Origin: an uncultured Roseburia sp.
GTDB taxonomy: Bacteria; Bacillota; Clostridia; Lachnospirales; Lachnospiraceae
Direction of reading: 5' to 3'
DNA: 51,602 bases
Assembly: GCA_947564465.1 (NCBI GenBank)
Contig: CANOCV010000020.1
Location: forward strand, 1 to 51,602
Positions 1 to 8,259 of the stretch are shown here, piece by piece. Under the pieces are notes generated by a model, which was given only the letters and a program-made list of their open reading frames with translations, was not told the DNA's origin and searched no databases. Every line of letters begins with the position of its first letter. Position 1 is the stretch's first letter. The translations under genes were made by a program, and so were the position numbers.

Positions 1-34
1 ACCCCCGGGGGATTGAGGGGGCAGGGGAGTTGAG

Positions 35-53
35 ATGCCGAAGGCATTTTTTT
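35..53 (+). terminator. Short candidate rho-independent terminator
   Basis: A 5-bp stem (ATGCC / GGCAT, loop GAA) is followed at once by seven T residues. It could end a gene lying upstream of the window. The stem is short, so the call is tentative. Confidence 0.35.
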
Positions 54-117
54 ATATCATAGGAAAGACTTTGTTGCTGTGAAGTGCTAAAACATACGAC
101 TTTCCTATGATATAAAA
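50..117. repeat. 18-bp perfect inverted repeat, 32-nt spacer
   Basis: Positions 50-67 and 100-117 are exact reverse complements (TTTTATATCATAGGAAAG and its complement). The right arm runs into the dispersed repeat that starts near 107, and its last bases (ATGATATAAAAG) are also present in the second copy of that repeat near 25724. The left arm is not visible at the second copy. It could be one end of a mobile element or a transcribed hairpin. Confidence 0.6.
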
Positions 118-278
118 GCATATGCGCACTCGCATTAGAGGAAGATATTGCTATGTAATAGTCCTAAGGAATCCCCCAGGCAAGCCTGGTACCCCTTAGG
201 ACAAATCCGCGCGCGGAAACAAAAGCTGCGCATTGAAAGTTGTCAATCCGCGAAGGTGTGCGAAGCGCACTTTTGTTC
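107..278 (+). repeat. Dispersed structured repeat, copy 1 (172 bp)
   Basis: Aligns by eye along its length with 25724-25853. Shared blocks include ATGATATAAAAGC, TATGCGCAC, ACAAAAGCTGCGCATTGAAAG and GTGTGCGAAGCGCACTTTTG. Both copies end in a GTGCG-AAG-CGCAC hairpin followed by TTTTGTTC, which resembles a small terminator. Copy 1 is longer by exactly 42 bp because a separate palindrome (161-202) lies inside it. Its right end abuts the point where recognisable MATE transporter sequence begins, so it appears to have replaced the 5' end of that gene. No transposase or target duplication was seen. Confidence 0.7.
161..202. repeat. 42-bp palindrome nested in the dispersed repeat
   Basis: The ends GTCCTAAGG and CCTTAGGAC are exact inverted repeats, and an inner CCAGGC-AA-GCCTGG stem lies at the centre, so the unit can fold into one long hairpin with an internal loop. 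The corresponding position in copy 2 (near 25780) lacks exactly this segment, which indicates a discrete insertion or a precise loss. Confidence 0.6.
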
Positions 279-1572
279 CAACAACTGTATAACTGGGCAG
301 ACGCTTTCATAGTAGGCAATGTAGAGGGAGATTTGTCACTGGCGGCAGTCGGTGGTACGACTACTGTAATAAATTTTTATCTAGATGCGATTGCCGGTTT
401 TACACTGGGATTAGCAGTTCTTTTTGCACAGAGGTTTTGCAGAAAGGATTTTCAAGTATTGCCGAAATTGTTATCGACATTTTCTATTACCTTGGGGTCA
501 ATATTCCTTGTATTATCTGTATGCGAAATATGCCTGACATACCCCTGCTTCATCTTTTGCACACGACACAGAACACATTCTCCTTGTCGGAAGACTATGT
601 GCATACTGTTTTAATCGGTATTCCGTTTCTTTCCGTTTATAATGTGTATTCCGCAATGTTGCGAGGTATCGGAGATAGTAAAGCTCCGTTCTATTCGGTA
701 TTGCTCTCATCCTTTGTAAACATCGGTTTAGAAATATGGTTTGTTGCATTCCTTCATTGGAGTGTTATCGGGGCGGCTGTTGCGACGGTTGCTTCGCAAA
801 TCACTATGACGGTTTTCATAGTAATTTACAGCTCAAACAAGTACGCTATCCTGCGTTATAAAGCAGGAAGCAAGTTGTTTGATAAAATAGTTCTGAAAGA
901 AGGGTGTCGGTTTGACTTACCCCCTATGCTTCAGGCAAGTATCAGTTCTGCCGGAAATTTAGTTTTACAGAGATTTATGAATGGCTTCGGAACACATACT
1001 GTAACGGCGGTAACAACAGCTTATCGAGTGGATTCTAATGTTATGCTGCCAATTCTTAATCTTGGCTCAGGTATTTCTACTCTTGTAGCACAACAAACAG
1101 GTTCCGGCGAAAAGAAAGAAGCTAATCAAGCTTTTATGGTCGGGACGATAGCAATGGCGTTAGTTGCATTGATGCTTAGCGCTGCCGTAATTCCCAACGG
1201 TGGATCTTTAGTCGCAATGTTCGGCGCAAGTCAGGAAGCCTTGAATATCGGAAAATCTTTTTTCTGAGAATAGCAAGTTTCTATCTTGTATTTGGTTTTG
1301 CTGCTTCCGTGCAGAGTTACTTAGAAGGTGTCGATGATATGGCTTATTCAAGTGTTGCAGGTATAGTTTCTTTGGCCGTACGCATTATTCTTTCCTATGT
1401 AATGGTATCGTTATTTGATAATATGGTCATCGCTTACGCGGAAGCGTTTTCGTGGGTGGTTTTGCTGCTTTTGTATATTCTGCGTTTGTTGATGATACGA
1501 AAATCAGGAAAACTCAAAATAGAGCAGCCGGCCGAAATATTCATATTCGATTCTTATAACGATAAATGTTGA
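279..1572 (+). pseudogene. MATE-family multidrug efflux transporter, truncated and frameshifted
   Basis: Three frames in succession carry consecutive parts of one MATE (multidrug and toxic compound extrusion) protein. The first gives QQLYNWADAFIVGN and LAAVGGT. The second gives LLHLLHT, then IGIPFLSVYN and MLRGIGDSKAPFYS. The third gives LRIASFYLVFGFAASVQSYLEG and the C-terminal membrane helices. The frame changes near 525, and again near 1258-1263 inside a run of six T. The first 30-40 codons are missing and are replaced by the dispersed repeat ending at 278. MATE proteins are 12-helix antiporters of about 450 residues, and the remaining parts cover most of that. With a lost start and two shifts it should be non-functional unless these are sequencing errors. 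It lies upstream of a two-component/ABC set and may once have belonged with it. Confidence 0.88.
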
Positions 1573-1642
1573 TTTACTTTTGGCTTCACAATATAATATT
1601 TTATGTGGTTGACACAAATATTGAAAAAGAGGAAAAAGAAGA

Positions 1643-2308
1643 ATGAAACACATTCTAATCATAGATGACGATATACACATTAACAATATGTTGGACAGTG
1701 TGTTGCGCCAAGCCGGTTACAGGGTATCTCACGCTTATTCCGGCACGGAAACCTTGCTATTTTTATCAAAGTTCAGACCTGATTTAATCTTACTGGATTT
1801 AATGCTCCCCGGACTGTCGGGAGAAGAGATTCTCCCCCAAATAGCCGATATTCCCGTTATTGTTATGAGCGCAAAAGTAGATGTAAAGGGGAAGGTTGAT
1901 TTATTATTGAATGGAGCAGTTGACTATATTACAAAGCCTTTTGAAATTGATGAACTTTTAGCAAGAATTATTGTTCAATTCAGAAAAACATCAAACAGAG
2001 AAAGCGTTAAAATATTGGAACATAGTGATATTACCGTGAACCTTTCCACACATATTGTTCAGGTCAACTCTCAGAGCGTAAAATTGACGAAAACCGAATT
2101 TGCAATATTAAAACTCTTGATGGAAAATCCAAATCAAATTATCACAAAAACAGTTCTGCTTGAGCGTATTAGTGAGGATACTCCCGATTGTATGGAAAGT
2201 TCATTAAGAGTCCATATCAGTAATTTAAGAAAAAAACTACGGGATATATCTGGAAAGGATTATATAGAGGCTGTCTGGGGTATTGGATTTAAAATGGCAG
2301 AAGTCTAA
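1643..2308 (+). CDS. OmpR-family response regulator
   Basis: This 221-residue protein has an N-terminal receiver domain (acidic pocket D8-D10, phosphoacceptor D52 in LLDLMLPG, conserved K98 in YITKPF) and a C-terminal winged-helix DNA-binding domain (about 125-220, with the KLTKTEFAIL and RVHISNLRKKLR blocks). An AAAGAGGAAAAAGAAG purine stretch precedes the ATG. It is followed by an ABC transporter and then a sensor kinase, the arrangement seen in peptide-antibiotic sensing and detoxification modules. The partner kinase is probably the one at 4112. The gap after it contains four direct repeats that may be its binding site. The inducing compound cannot be read from the sequence. Confidence 0.9.
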   Translation: MKHILIIDDDIHINNMLDSVLRQAGYRVSHAYSGTETLLFLSKFRPDLILLDLMLPGLSGEEILPQIADIPVIVMSAKVDVKGKVDLLLNGAVDYITKPFEIDELLARIIVQFRKTSNRESVKILEHSDITVNLSTHIVQVNSQSVKLTKTEFAILKLLMENPNQIITKTVLLERISEDTPDCMESSLRVHISNLRKKLRDISGKDYIEAVWGIGFKMAEV

Positions 2309-2311
2309 ATC

Positions 2312-2367
2312 TTTACAATTTCTTTGCACTTTCCTTAACACCTTTCTTAACACCTGTCTTTTAAAAT
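2312..2367 (+). promoter_or_regulatory. Four phased direct repeats before a -10 box (candidate response-regulator operator)
   Basis: TTTACA (2312), TTTGCA (2323), TTAACA (2335) and TTAACA (2347) recur every 11-12 bp. The last two lie in identical 10-mers CTTAACACCT. A TAAAAT -10-like box at 2362 has no good -35 at the right distance, and the repeats sit upstream of and over that place. This is the usual layout of promoters activated by OmpR/PhoB-type regulators binding direct repeats. The ABC transporter ATG follows at 2401. Confidence 0.6.
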
Positions 2368-2400
2368 AGCAGTATCAAAAGCAATAAGGAGGTTACAGAA

Positions 2401-3315
2401 ATGGAATTTATTTTGACAGCAGAAGGCCTAAATAGAGAATATCATCATTCCAAAGCATTAAATAATTTTTCGATGAATATCCCAAAGGGTTCTATTTACG
2501 GGTTTGTTGGAGAAAACGGAGCAGGAAAAACTACTTTTATCCGTATTATATGTGGGTTGCAGGCTCCTACTTCTGGAAGCTATGCTTTATACGGTGTGAA
2601 AAATTCAGAAAGAGAAATTACCGAAGTACGACAGCGAATGGGGGCGGTTGTAGAAAATCCGTCAATCTATCTTGATATGACAGCAGTTAATAATCTAAAG
2701 CATCAATATCAAGTTTTAGGGCTTCCGTCCTATGATGGAATTTCCGAATTACTGCAGCTTGTCGGGTTAAGTAACACTGGCAAGAAGAGAGTGAAAAATT
2801 TTTCATTAGGTATGCGGCAACGGTTAGGGATTGCAGTAGCGCTGGTGGGAAATCCAGACTTTTTAATTCTTGATGAGCCAACAAATGGTCTTGATCCACA
2901 GGGGATTATAGAAATAAGGGAATTGATTTTGCGTTTGAATAGGCAACGTCAAATTACCGTGCTTATTTCCAGCCACAATTTAGATGAACTTTCACGCCTT
3001 GCGACGCATTATGGATTTATAGCAAATGGCTCCATGGTTAAGGAACTTACCGCAAAAGAACTGGAAAGAGATTGTCGGAAATGTATGATACTCACTGTAA
3101 CCGATACAGAAGTTCTTGCTCGCATTTTGGATTTTATGAATCTAGAATATGACATTATTTCCGACACAGTAGCAAATGTATATGGCGAAATACCGGTTTC
3201 TGAATTATCATTGGTTTTGGCAAAAGATGATTGTAAAATCCTGTCTATGAGAGAACAAGATGAAACGCTGGAAAGTTATTACATCAATCTTGTAGGGGGT
3301 GGAAGATATGAGTAA
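2401..3315 (+). CDS. ABC transporter ATP-binding protein (BcrA/lantibiotic-immunity type)
   Basis: The 304-residue ATPase has all nucleotide-binding motifs: Walker A GENGAGKTT (37-45), signature SLGMRQ (135-140), Walker B LILDEP (155-160) with catalytic E159, and an H-loop in SSHNLDEL near 192. The length and the roughly 90-residue C-terminal tail match ATPases of the bacitracin/lantibiotic export and immunity group. A strong AAGGAGG site precedes the ATG. The last 8 bp overlap the start of the permease, implying translational coupling. The likely role is to power removal of a membrane-active peptide or antibiotic; the substrate is inferred from context only. Confidence 0.88.
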   Translation: MEFILTAEGLNREYHHSKALNNFSMNIPKGSIYGFVGENGAGKTTFIRIICGLQAPTSGSYALYGVKNSEREITEVRQRMGAVVENPSIYLDMTAVNNLKHQYQVLGLPSYDGISELLQLVGLSNTGKKRVKNFSLGMRQRLGIAVALVGNPDFLILDEPTNGLDPQGIIEIRELILRLNRQRQITVLISSHNLDELSRLATHYGFIANGSMVKELTAKELERDCRKCMILTVTDTEVLARILDFMNLEYDIISDTVANVYGEIPVSELSLVLAKDDCKILSMREQDETLESYYINLVGGGRYE

Positions 3316-4099
3316 ACTTTTATATGCTAATTTTTTTAGATTATGGAAGAACAGGCTGTTTTTAATTGGTCTTGGATTTATGTTTTTTGCAGGAGGATTT
3401 TTAGTTTTCCAGCAATACCGTCAGCTAATTGGATATGGAGCTGTTGTAAATCTGGATAGCACATTTTTTGTTTATACAATCATGATTGGCGTTATCAGTT
3501 CGATTTTTTGCTCGTTATTCCTTAATGTGGAGTATAATGACGGTACGATAAGGAATAAGATTATTGCGGGGCATAGGCGTGCAGCAATTTATTTTTCAAA
3601 TTTGATTGTCAATATTATTGCCTCATTCCTTTTCTGCGTGTCGTACATTTTGGCAAACATTGTAGTGGGTATTCCGCTTATTGGGACGCTGACAATTCCA
3701 CTGAGTAAAACCGTATTGATTCTCGTAGGAAGTATGATTACAATCATTGCGCTGTGTTCCATATTTACAATGATAAATATGCTGATTCATAGTAAAGCAA
3801 TCGCACCAATTATTTGCGTTGTTGCCATGTTTCTGTCTATCTTTTTTGTAAACGAAGTTCAGAGGATTTTAGACAATCCGCAATACTGGTACGATGGTAC
3901 TGTGAATACTGCATATGTTGATGGGGCGGAGAGAGAACGGTTAGAGTTTATTTATAACGCATTACCAGCCGGACAGGAAATGCAATATTCCAGAAAAAAT
4001 ATAGAAAACATAAATGAAATGTGCCTATATTCCATCGGAATAGCCGTTATTACTTCGGCTGTTGGCGTGTTACTTTTTAGAAAAAAAGATATTAATTAA
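3308..4099 (+). CDS. ABC transporter permease
   Basis: The 263-residue membrane protein has about six hydrophobic segments (near 18-35, 50-75, 98-120, 130-150, 160-178 and 240-258). It has an extracellular stretch rich in charged and aromatic residues before the last helix, as in the ABC2-type permeases of bacitracin and lantibiotic transporters. A GTG nine bases earlier is possible, but the ATG at 3308 is better placed after the AGGGGGTGG ribosome site and overlaps the ATPase stop in an ATGAGTAA arrangement. It should form the membrane half of the transporter with the preceding ATPase. No substrate-specific residues were recognised. Confidence 0.82.
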   Translation: MSKLLYANFFRLWKNRLFLIGLGFMFFAGGFLVFQQYRQLIGYGAVVNLDSTFFVYTIMIGVISSIFCSLFLNVEYNDGTIRNKIIAGHRRAAIYFSNLIVNIIASFLFCVSYILANIVVGIPLIGTLTIPLSKTVLILVGSMITIIALCSIFTMINMLIHSKAIAPIICVVAMFLSIFFVNEVQRILDNPQYWYDGTVNTAYVDGAERERLEFIYNALPAGQEMQYSRKNIENINEMCLYSIGIAVITSAVGVLLFRKKDIN

Positions 4100-4111
4100 G
4101 AGGTATGGTAT

Positions 4112-4999
4112 ATGAATGGCTGGATATGGTTGATTATTATAGGATTCATAGTAGCTATTATGATATTGCTACTGAAGATATATTTTTTGAAAAAATCGGC
4201 AAAAGAAATAAAAAAAGCTTTCATTGAAAAGACAGAACAAAATACAAACACGTTAATTACCATATCCAGCCATGACACAGATATGAAAGAATTAGCTGCC
4301 ACAATCAACGCTCAGCTACACATCTTTAATCAAAACAGGCAAAAATTTGAACATGGCGATTTGGAATTAAAGGAAGCTATTACCAATATTTCGCATGATT
4401 TACGGACTCCATTAACAGCTATTTACGGTTACTTGAAATTACTGCAAAATGGCGGCTGCTCAGAAACAGAAAAAACCTATCTTTCTGCAATTGAGGATAG
4501 AACAAAGGCATTAAAACAACTTACAGAAGAGCTATTTCACTATACAATAGTATCCAGCGATACGGAAGAACTTTCTTTGGAGAAAATCAGCATAAATGGT
4601 GTACTCGAAGATAGCATATCATCTTATTATGTAGTTTTGAAACAGCACAATATTATTCCGCAGATTTCTATTCCAGACAAAAAAGTGGAACGAATGTTAA
4701 ATGAAAATGCCCTTTCTCGTGTTATTGGGAATATTATAAGTAATGCTATAAGGTACAGTGACGGTGATTTAATTATTTCATTGTCAGCAGATGGAACACT
4801 CAGTTTTTCCAATCATGCTGCTGAATTGACAGAAATTCAAATAGGAAGGTTATTTGACCGTTTTTATACCGTGAACAGCGCAAGGAAGTCTACCGGATTA
4901 GGTTTATCCATAGCAAAAACGCTGACAGAAAAAATGGGCGGTACAATCACTGCGTCGTATTGCGATAATATACTTACAATCTGCATAAAATTTTATTAG
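4112..4999 (+). CDS. Sensor histidine kinase with minimal input domain
   Basis: The 295-residue kinase has one N-terminal membrane helix (about 3-25) and then goes directly into a cytoplasmic linker. The H box is NISHDLRTPLTAIYG with phosphorylated H95, the N box is NIISNAIRYS, and the G box is GLGLSIAKT. No sizeable extracellular sensor loop is present. Kinases of this build, encoded next to peptide-type ABC transporters, usually rely on the transporter for sensing. It starts 12 bp after the permease and closes the operon that begins at 1643 or 2401. It most likely phosphorylates the regulator at 1643. Confidence 0.88.
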   Translation: MNGWIWLIIIGFIVAIMILLLKIYFLKKSAKEIKKAFIEKTEQNTNTLITISSHDTDMKELAATINAQLHIFNQNRQKFEHGDLELKEAITNISHDLRTPLTAIYGYLKLLQNGGCSETEKTYLSAIEDRTKALKQLTEELFHYTIVSSDTEELSLEKISINGVLEDSISSYYVVLKQHNIIPQISIPDKKVERMLNENALSRVIGNIISNAIRYSDGDLIISLSADGTLSFSNHAAELTEIQIGRLFDRFYTVNSARKSTGLGLSIAKTLTEKMGGTITASYCDNILTICIKFY

Positions 5000-5074
5000 A
5001 AAGATTGATAAACAGGACATGGGAGAAATGAGTTTTGAACGAGCGGTCAATTTGAGAAGGTGAGGTAAAATAGA

Positions 5075-5641
5075 ATGAAAGCAACAATAGTTTTAATTGC
5101 AGATAACGAGGCAGAGAATTACGGCAGAAAATTGATGCTGGAAGCACATAGGTATGGAAAGATAGGGTTTGAGATGGCAAGACTGCCACAGCATGTTTCC
5201 TTAAAGCAGCCATTTGCGATTCCTAGTTTAGAGAATATGGAAGTATTCTTTGATGGATTCGCGAAGGAACTATGTCCGTTTGATATTGAATTTGTGGATA
5301 TAGATGTATTCCCGTCTAATGTATTAGGTGGAGTCGAATCCGGATGTATGAGCTTGCGAGTAAAAGAAACGCCGCAGCTTGTAGATGCACAGAAAAGATT
5401 AAACGAAGGATTATATAAAATATTTGGATCGTGCCCGGCAGAACATGACAATGACTATATTTTTCATATGACGTTTGCTATTGGTGGTGCAGACTATGAA
5501 TCATATCAAAGGGCTTACAGTGAATTGATAAAGAGTGATTATAACCAGACATTTAGATTTAGTAAACTGGGTTTACTATATTACGACGATGATAATATTA
5601 CTCCCGGAACATATTTTTGTTATAAGGTTTGTGATATATAA
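5075..5641 (+). CDS. 2H phosphoesterase (2'-5' RNA ligase-like)
   Basis: This 188-residue protein carries two H-x-[S/T] motifs, H40-V-S42 in RLPQHVSLKQPF and H131-M-T133 in IFHMTFAIGG. They are about 90 residues apart, the hallmark of the 2H phosphoesterase superfamily (LigT/YjcG-like), which opens or forms 2',5'- or cyclic phosphodiesters in small RNAs and nucleotides. The physiological substrate cannot be predicted. A GAAGGTGAGG ribosome site precedes the ATG, and a hairpin terminator overlaps the stop codon. It is probably a single-gene unit; its proximity to the kinase operon looks incidental. Confidence 0.75.
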   Translation: MKATIVLIADNEAENYGRKLMLEAHRYGKIGFEMARLPQHVSLKQPFAIPSLENMEVFFDGFAKELCPFDIEFVDIDVFPSNVLGGVESGCMSLRVKETPQLVDAQKRLNEGLYKIFGSCPAEHDNDYIFHMTFAIGGADYESYQRAYSELIKSDYNQTFRFSKLGLLYYDDDNITPGTYFCYKVCDI

Positions 5642-5663
5642 TACTACGGCAGGTAGTATTTTT
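5641..5663 (+). terminator. Rho-independent terminator after the 2H phosphoesterase
   Basis: ATACTAC (5641-5647) and GTAGTAT (5653-5659) form a 7-bp stem with a GGCAG loop, followed by five T residues. Confidence 0.7.
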
Positions 5664-5717
5664 GGCGTCAAAAGAAGGGAACGGTCTGGCTGATTCCCCA
5701 AAACATAAGAAAGCCGA

Positions 5718-5921
5718 TTGAAGGCCGCCATGTTGTCCTACGCTCCCGACTTAGTTTTGCCGGACATCAATATGCCGGGGGACGATTACATCACAAATCC
5801 GTTCAGCTTGGACGAAATGACGGCCTGTGTGGAAGCCCATCTTAGGAGGGAAAAACGCCGCAAAATGCAGGGCACAATTTATCCAGGGACAATTGCAAGC
5901 GGCTCACCAAGTGAAAGGTAG
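5718..5921 (+). pseudogene. Response-regulator receiver remnant with internal deletion
   Basis: The frame reads YAPDLVLPDINMPG, which matches a receiver domain around its phosphoacceptor aspartate. It then jumps directly to DDYITNPFSLDEM, the region around the conserved KPF (here NPF), and on to VEAHLRRE. About 40 residues between the two are missing, as is the N-terminal acidic pocket, and the invariant Lys is Asn. No DNA-binding domain follows. This is debris of a two-component gene. The rest of 5922-6046 holds only a possible 26-codon reading frame (5930-6010) with no recognisable similarity. Confidence 0.72.
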
Positions 5922-6046
5922 TGAAGATAATGCAAAATCCCATATCAGTATACAAGTCGTTGTATAAGGCGGAAAAAGTAAAAGAAACAGCGTACAGATA
6001 CAAGATATAGTTTTCTTGACAAAACACCTCTCCTGCTACGAATTTC

Positions 6047-7720
6047 TTAAATATTCTGCTTCAGGCAGCTCTTTATATCGTCTTCTGCATTACTGATCAT
6101 CCGCAAATCAAAAGTGTCCACTAGATACTGAAGCACATTCGGACTCAAAAATGCAGGCAGAGTCGGCCCCAGATAAATACCTTTTATTCCCAGGCTCAGC
6201 AAGGCCAGCAAATCGGCAACGGCCTTTTGTTCATACCATGATACAATCAATGACAGCGGCAGTCCATTCACATCGGTATCAAAAGCATCTGCCAAGGCTG
6301 TTGCAATCCGTATTGCAGAATATACATCATTGCACTGCCCGACATCCAAGAGCCTAGGCAAGCCCGCTACTTCTCCGAATTCCAATTTATTGAATCTGTA
6401 TTTTCCACATGCCAGCGTTAAAATCATGCAGTCTTTTGGAACCATCTTTGCAAACTCTGTAAAATAGTTTCGCCCGGGTCTTGCTCCGTCACAACCACCA
6501 ATGAGGAAGAAATGCCTGATTTTTCCTGTTTTTACAGCCTCCACAATTTTTTCGGCATAACTTAATGTGGCCTGATGTCCGAATCCGACCAATATCTCTT
6601 GCGGCTCTTGATCTTCCGGATAACCGCCCAGTTCGATTGCCTGTTGAATGATTTCACTGAAATCCTTGTCACCGTTTTCCTTTTTGCCAATGTGTTTTAT
6701 TCCTTCCCAGCCTACCACATTCGTGCTGTAAATCCGGTCTTTATAACTCTCCCTTGGCCGCATCAGGCAGTTCGTCGTCATCAAAATACATCCAGGAAGA
6801 TTGTCAAACTGCTTTTGCTGATCCTGCCATGCCCCTCCGAAATTACCCACAAGATGAGGATATTTTTTTAATCCCTCATACCCATGGCATGGCAGCATTT
6901 CGCCATGTGTATAAATATTGACCCCTTTCCCCTTTGTCTGTTCCAGCAGCATTTCCAAATCTTTGAGATCATGGCCTGAAACTATAATAAAAGGTCCTTT
7001 CTTCATATGGATATTGACCTTGTGCGGGGCCGGATTTCCATAAACCTCCGTATTTGCTTCATCCAGCTTTTTCATGACTGCAATAGCCGTTTCTCCGGTG
7101 CGCATGGTCATCCGAATCAGTTCTTCTACCGTAAGGCTATCGTCTGTGAGAGCCTCCAATGCCTGAATATAAAAATTATCTACCTGGTCACTGTAATAGC
7201 CCAGTTCTCTCGCTTGATGTCCATATGCGCTGATACCTTTTAGTCCATATAAAATCGTCTGCCTCAAAGAGCGAATATCCGGATCTAAGGACTTATCATA
7301 CATAATTCCTGCCAGAGGCGCATCCTTTAACATTTCCGTTTTTGTTTCCGGAAGATTATAGGAGGCGTGGGCCGTATGATTTTTAATTTCCCCCGCCATA
7401 TCCCTTAATGTTTCTTTGATTTTCTGTGATTCTCTCAATAATTCTACGTGTACGTCTGCATCAAAATTAACATTTGTAAGTGTTGTGAAAAGAATATTTT
7501 CGATAAAACTGATCACGCTTTTATCTATATTCTGCCCATTCTCTAGCAGTGATTTTCCGTAACAACTAATCCCTTTGATCTGAAAAATCAATAAATCCTG
7601 CAGATTTGCGATTTCCGGTGTTTTTCCGCAAACGCCTAACTTTGTGCAACCCTTTCCATTCGCTGTCTGTTCACATTGATAACAAAACATTTCATAACCC
7701 AAATCCATATTATTACTCAT
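6047..7720 (-). CDS. hcp: Hydroxylamine reductase / hybrid cluster protein
   Basis: This 557-residue cytoplasmic protein is full length for a class I prismane-type Hcp. The N-terminal proximal-cluster motif is C13-x2-C16-x8-C25-x5-C31, in FCYQCEQT and GCTKLGVCGK. Hybrid-cluster ligand regions follow: GHDLKDLE, the GGCDGARPGR segment, TLACGKYRFNK and GQCNDVYSA. Hcp reduces nitric oxide or hydroxylamine and protects anaerobes from nitrosative and oxygen stress. An AAGGATGAT ribosome site precedes the start. A 200-bp gap separates it from the upstream cupin gene, so it probably has its own promoter, which overlaps a 19-bp palindrome. The 4Fe-4S protein upstream is a plausible electron donor. Confidence 0.95.
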   Translation of the reverse strand: MSNNMDLGYEMFCYQCEQTANGKGCTKLGVCGKTPEIANLQDLLIFQIKGISCYGKSLLENGQNIDKSVISFIENILFTTLTNVNFDADVHVELLRESQKIKETLRDMAGEIKNHTAHASYNLPETKTEMLKDAPLAGIMYDKSLDPDIRSLRQTILYGLKGISAYGHQARELGYYSDQVDNFYIQALEALTDDSLTVEELIRMTMRTGETAIAVMKKLDEANTEVYGNPAPHKVNIHMKKGPFIIVSGHDLKDLEMLLEQTKGKGVNIYTHGEMLPCHGYEGLKKYPHLVGNFGGAWQDQQKQFDNLPGCILMTTNCLMRPRESYKDRIYSTNVVGWEGIKHIGKKENGDKDFSEIIQQAIELGGYPEDQEPQEILVGFGHQATLSYAEKIVEAVKTGKIRHFFLIGGCDGARPGRNYFTEFAKMVPKDCMILTLACGKYRFNKLEFGEVAGLPRLLDVGQCNDVYSAIRIATALADAFDTDVNGLPLSLIVSWYEQKAVADLLALLSLGIKGIYLGPTLPAFLSPNVLQYLVDTFDLRMISNAEDDIKSCLKQNI

Positions 7721-7765
7721 ATACTGATCATCCTTATCATTTATTTTTATGGTATAGTATTAGCC

Positions 7766-7784
7766 AGTATATGAAAAATATACT
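7766..7784. promoter_or_regulatory. Palindromic candidate operator upstream of hcp
   Basis: AGTATAT-GAAAA-ATATACT is a perfect 7-bp inverted repeat with a 5-bp spacer, 46 bp before the hcp start. On the minus strand it lies next to an AT-rich -10-like stretch (TAATACTAT), where a repressor or a CRP/FNR-family regulator would act. The cognate protein is not in the window and the assignment is inferred. Confidence 0.5.
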
Positions 7785-7920
7785 ATTGCAGTTTAAATCT
7801 ACCATACAACATCCCGGTTTATTAAGCTCTTATTTCTCCTGATAGATTATTTCTCACATGATCGGAATAAAGTAATCGGACTGTTTTTATAAATTAATAC
7901 ATCTTTGCTTTTAAATACAA

Positions 7921-8244
7921 TCAGAACGAGACGATAAGCTGCATTTTAAATTTTTCTTCACCGTATACTGCATGTGGAATATCTTTCGGCATAATTAGCG
8001 TTTCGCCTTCATTCAGGGAAAAAACTTTATCACCAACAGTAAAACGCCCGGTTCCTTCCAGAACGGTTACCATGGCATCTCCGCCTGCGGCGTGGGTGGA
8101 AATTTCTTCACCTTTGTCGAATGAAAAAATTGTCATGCTGACCTTATCATTCTGCACAAGCGTTTTGCTGACTACCTGACCGGGCTGATAGTCAATCTGG
8201 TTTTTCAGCTGTAATTTTGTCTGTTTTTCGATGTTTTTGTACAT
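7921..8244 (-). CDS. Small single-domain cupin protein
   Basis: This 107-residue protein is one conserved beta-barrel cupin. The first motif includes STHAAGGDAMVTVLEGTG and the second includes EGETLIMPKDIPHAV. Histidines in both motifs could bind a metal, although the first motif has fewer ligands than the classical G(X)5HXH pattern. It starts 15 bp after the 4Fe-4S protein with an AGAGGATG ribosome site, so the two are co-transcribed. Small cupins of this type often accompany hcp and ferredoxin genes in anaerobes, but their function is not established. A redox or metal-stress role is inference. Confidence 0.85.
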   Translation of the reverse strand: MYKNIEKQTKLQLKNQIDYQPGQVVSKTLVQNDKVSMTIFSFDKGEEISTHAAGGDAMVTVLEGTGRFTVGDKVFSLNEGETLIMPKDIPHAVYGEEKFKMQLIVSF

Positions 8245-8259
8245 AATGCATCCTCTTTT

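Noticed and set aside
107..278. TSD-flanked transposon interpretation of the 107-278 repeat
   Set aside because: No matching direct repeats were found at its borders or at the borders of the second copy, so mobility is only inferred from dispersal.
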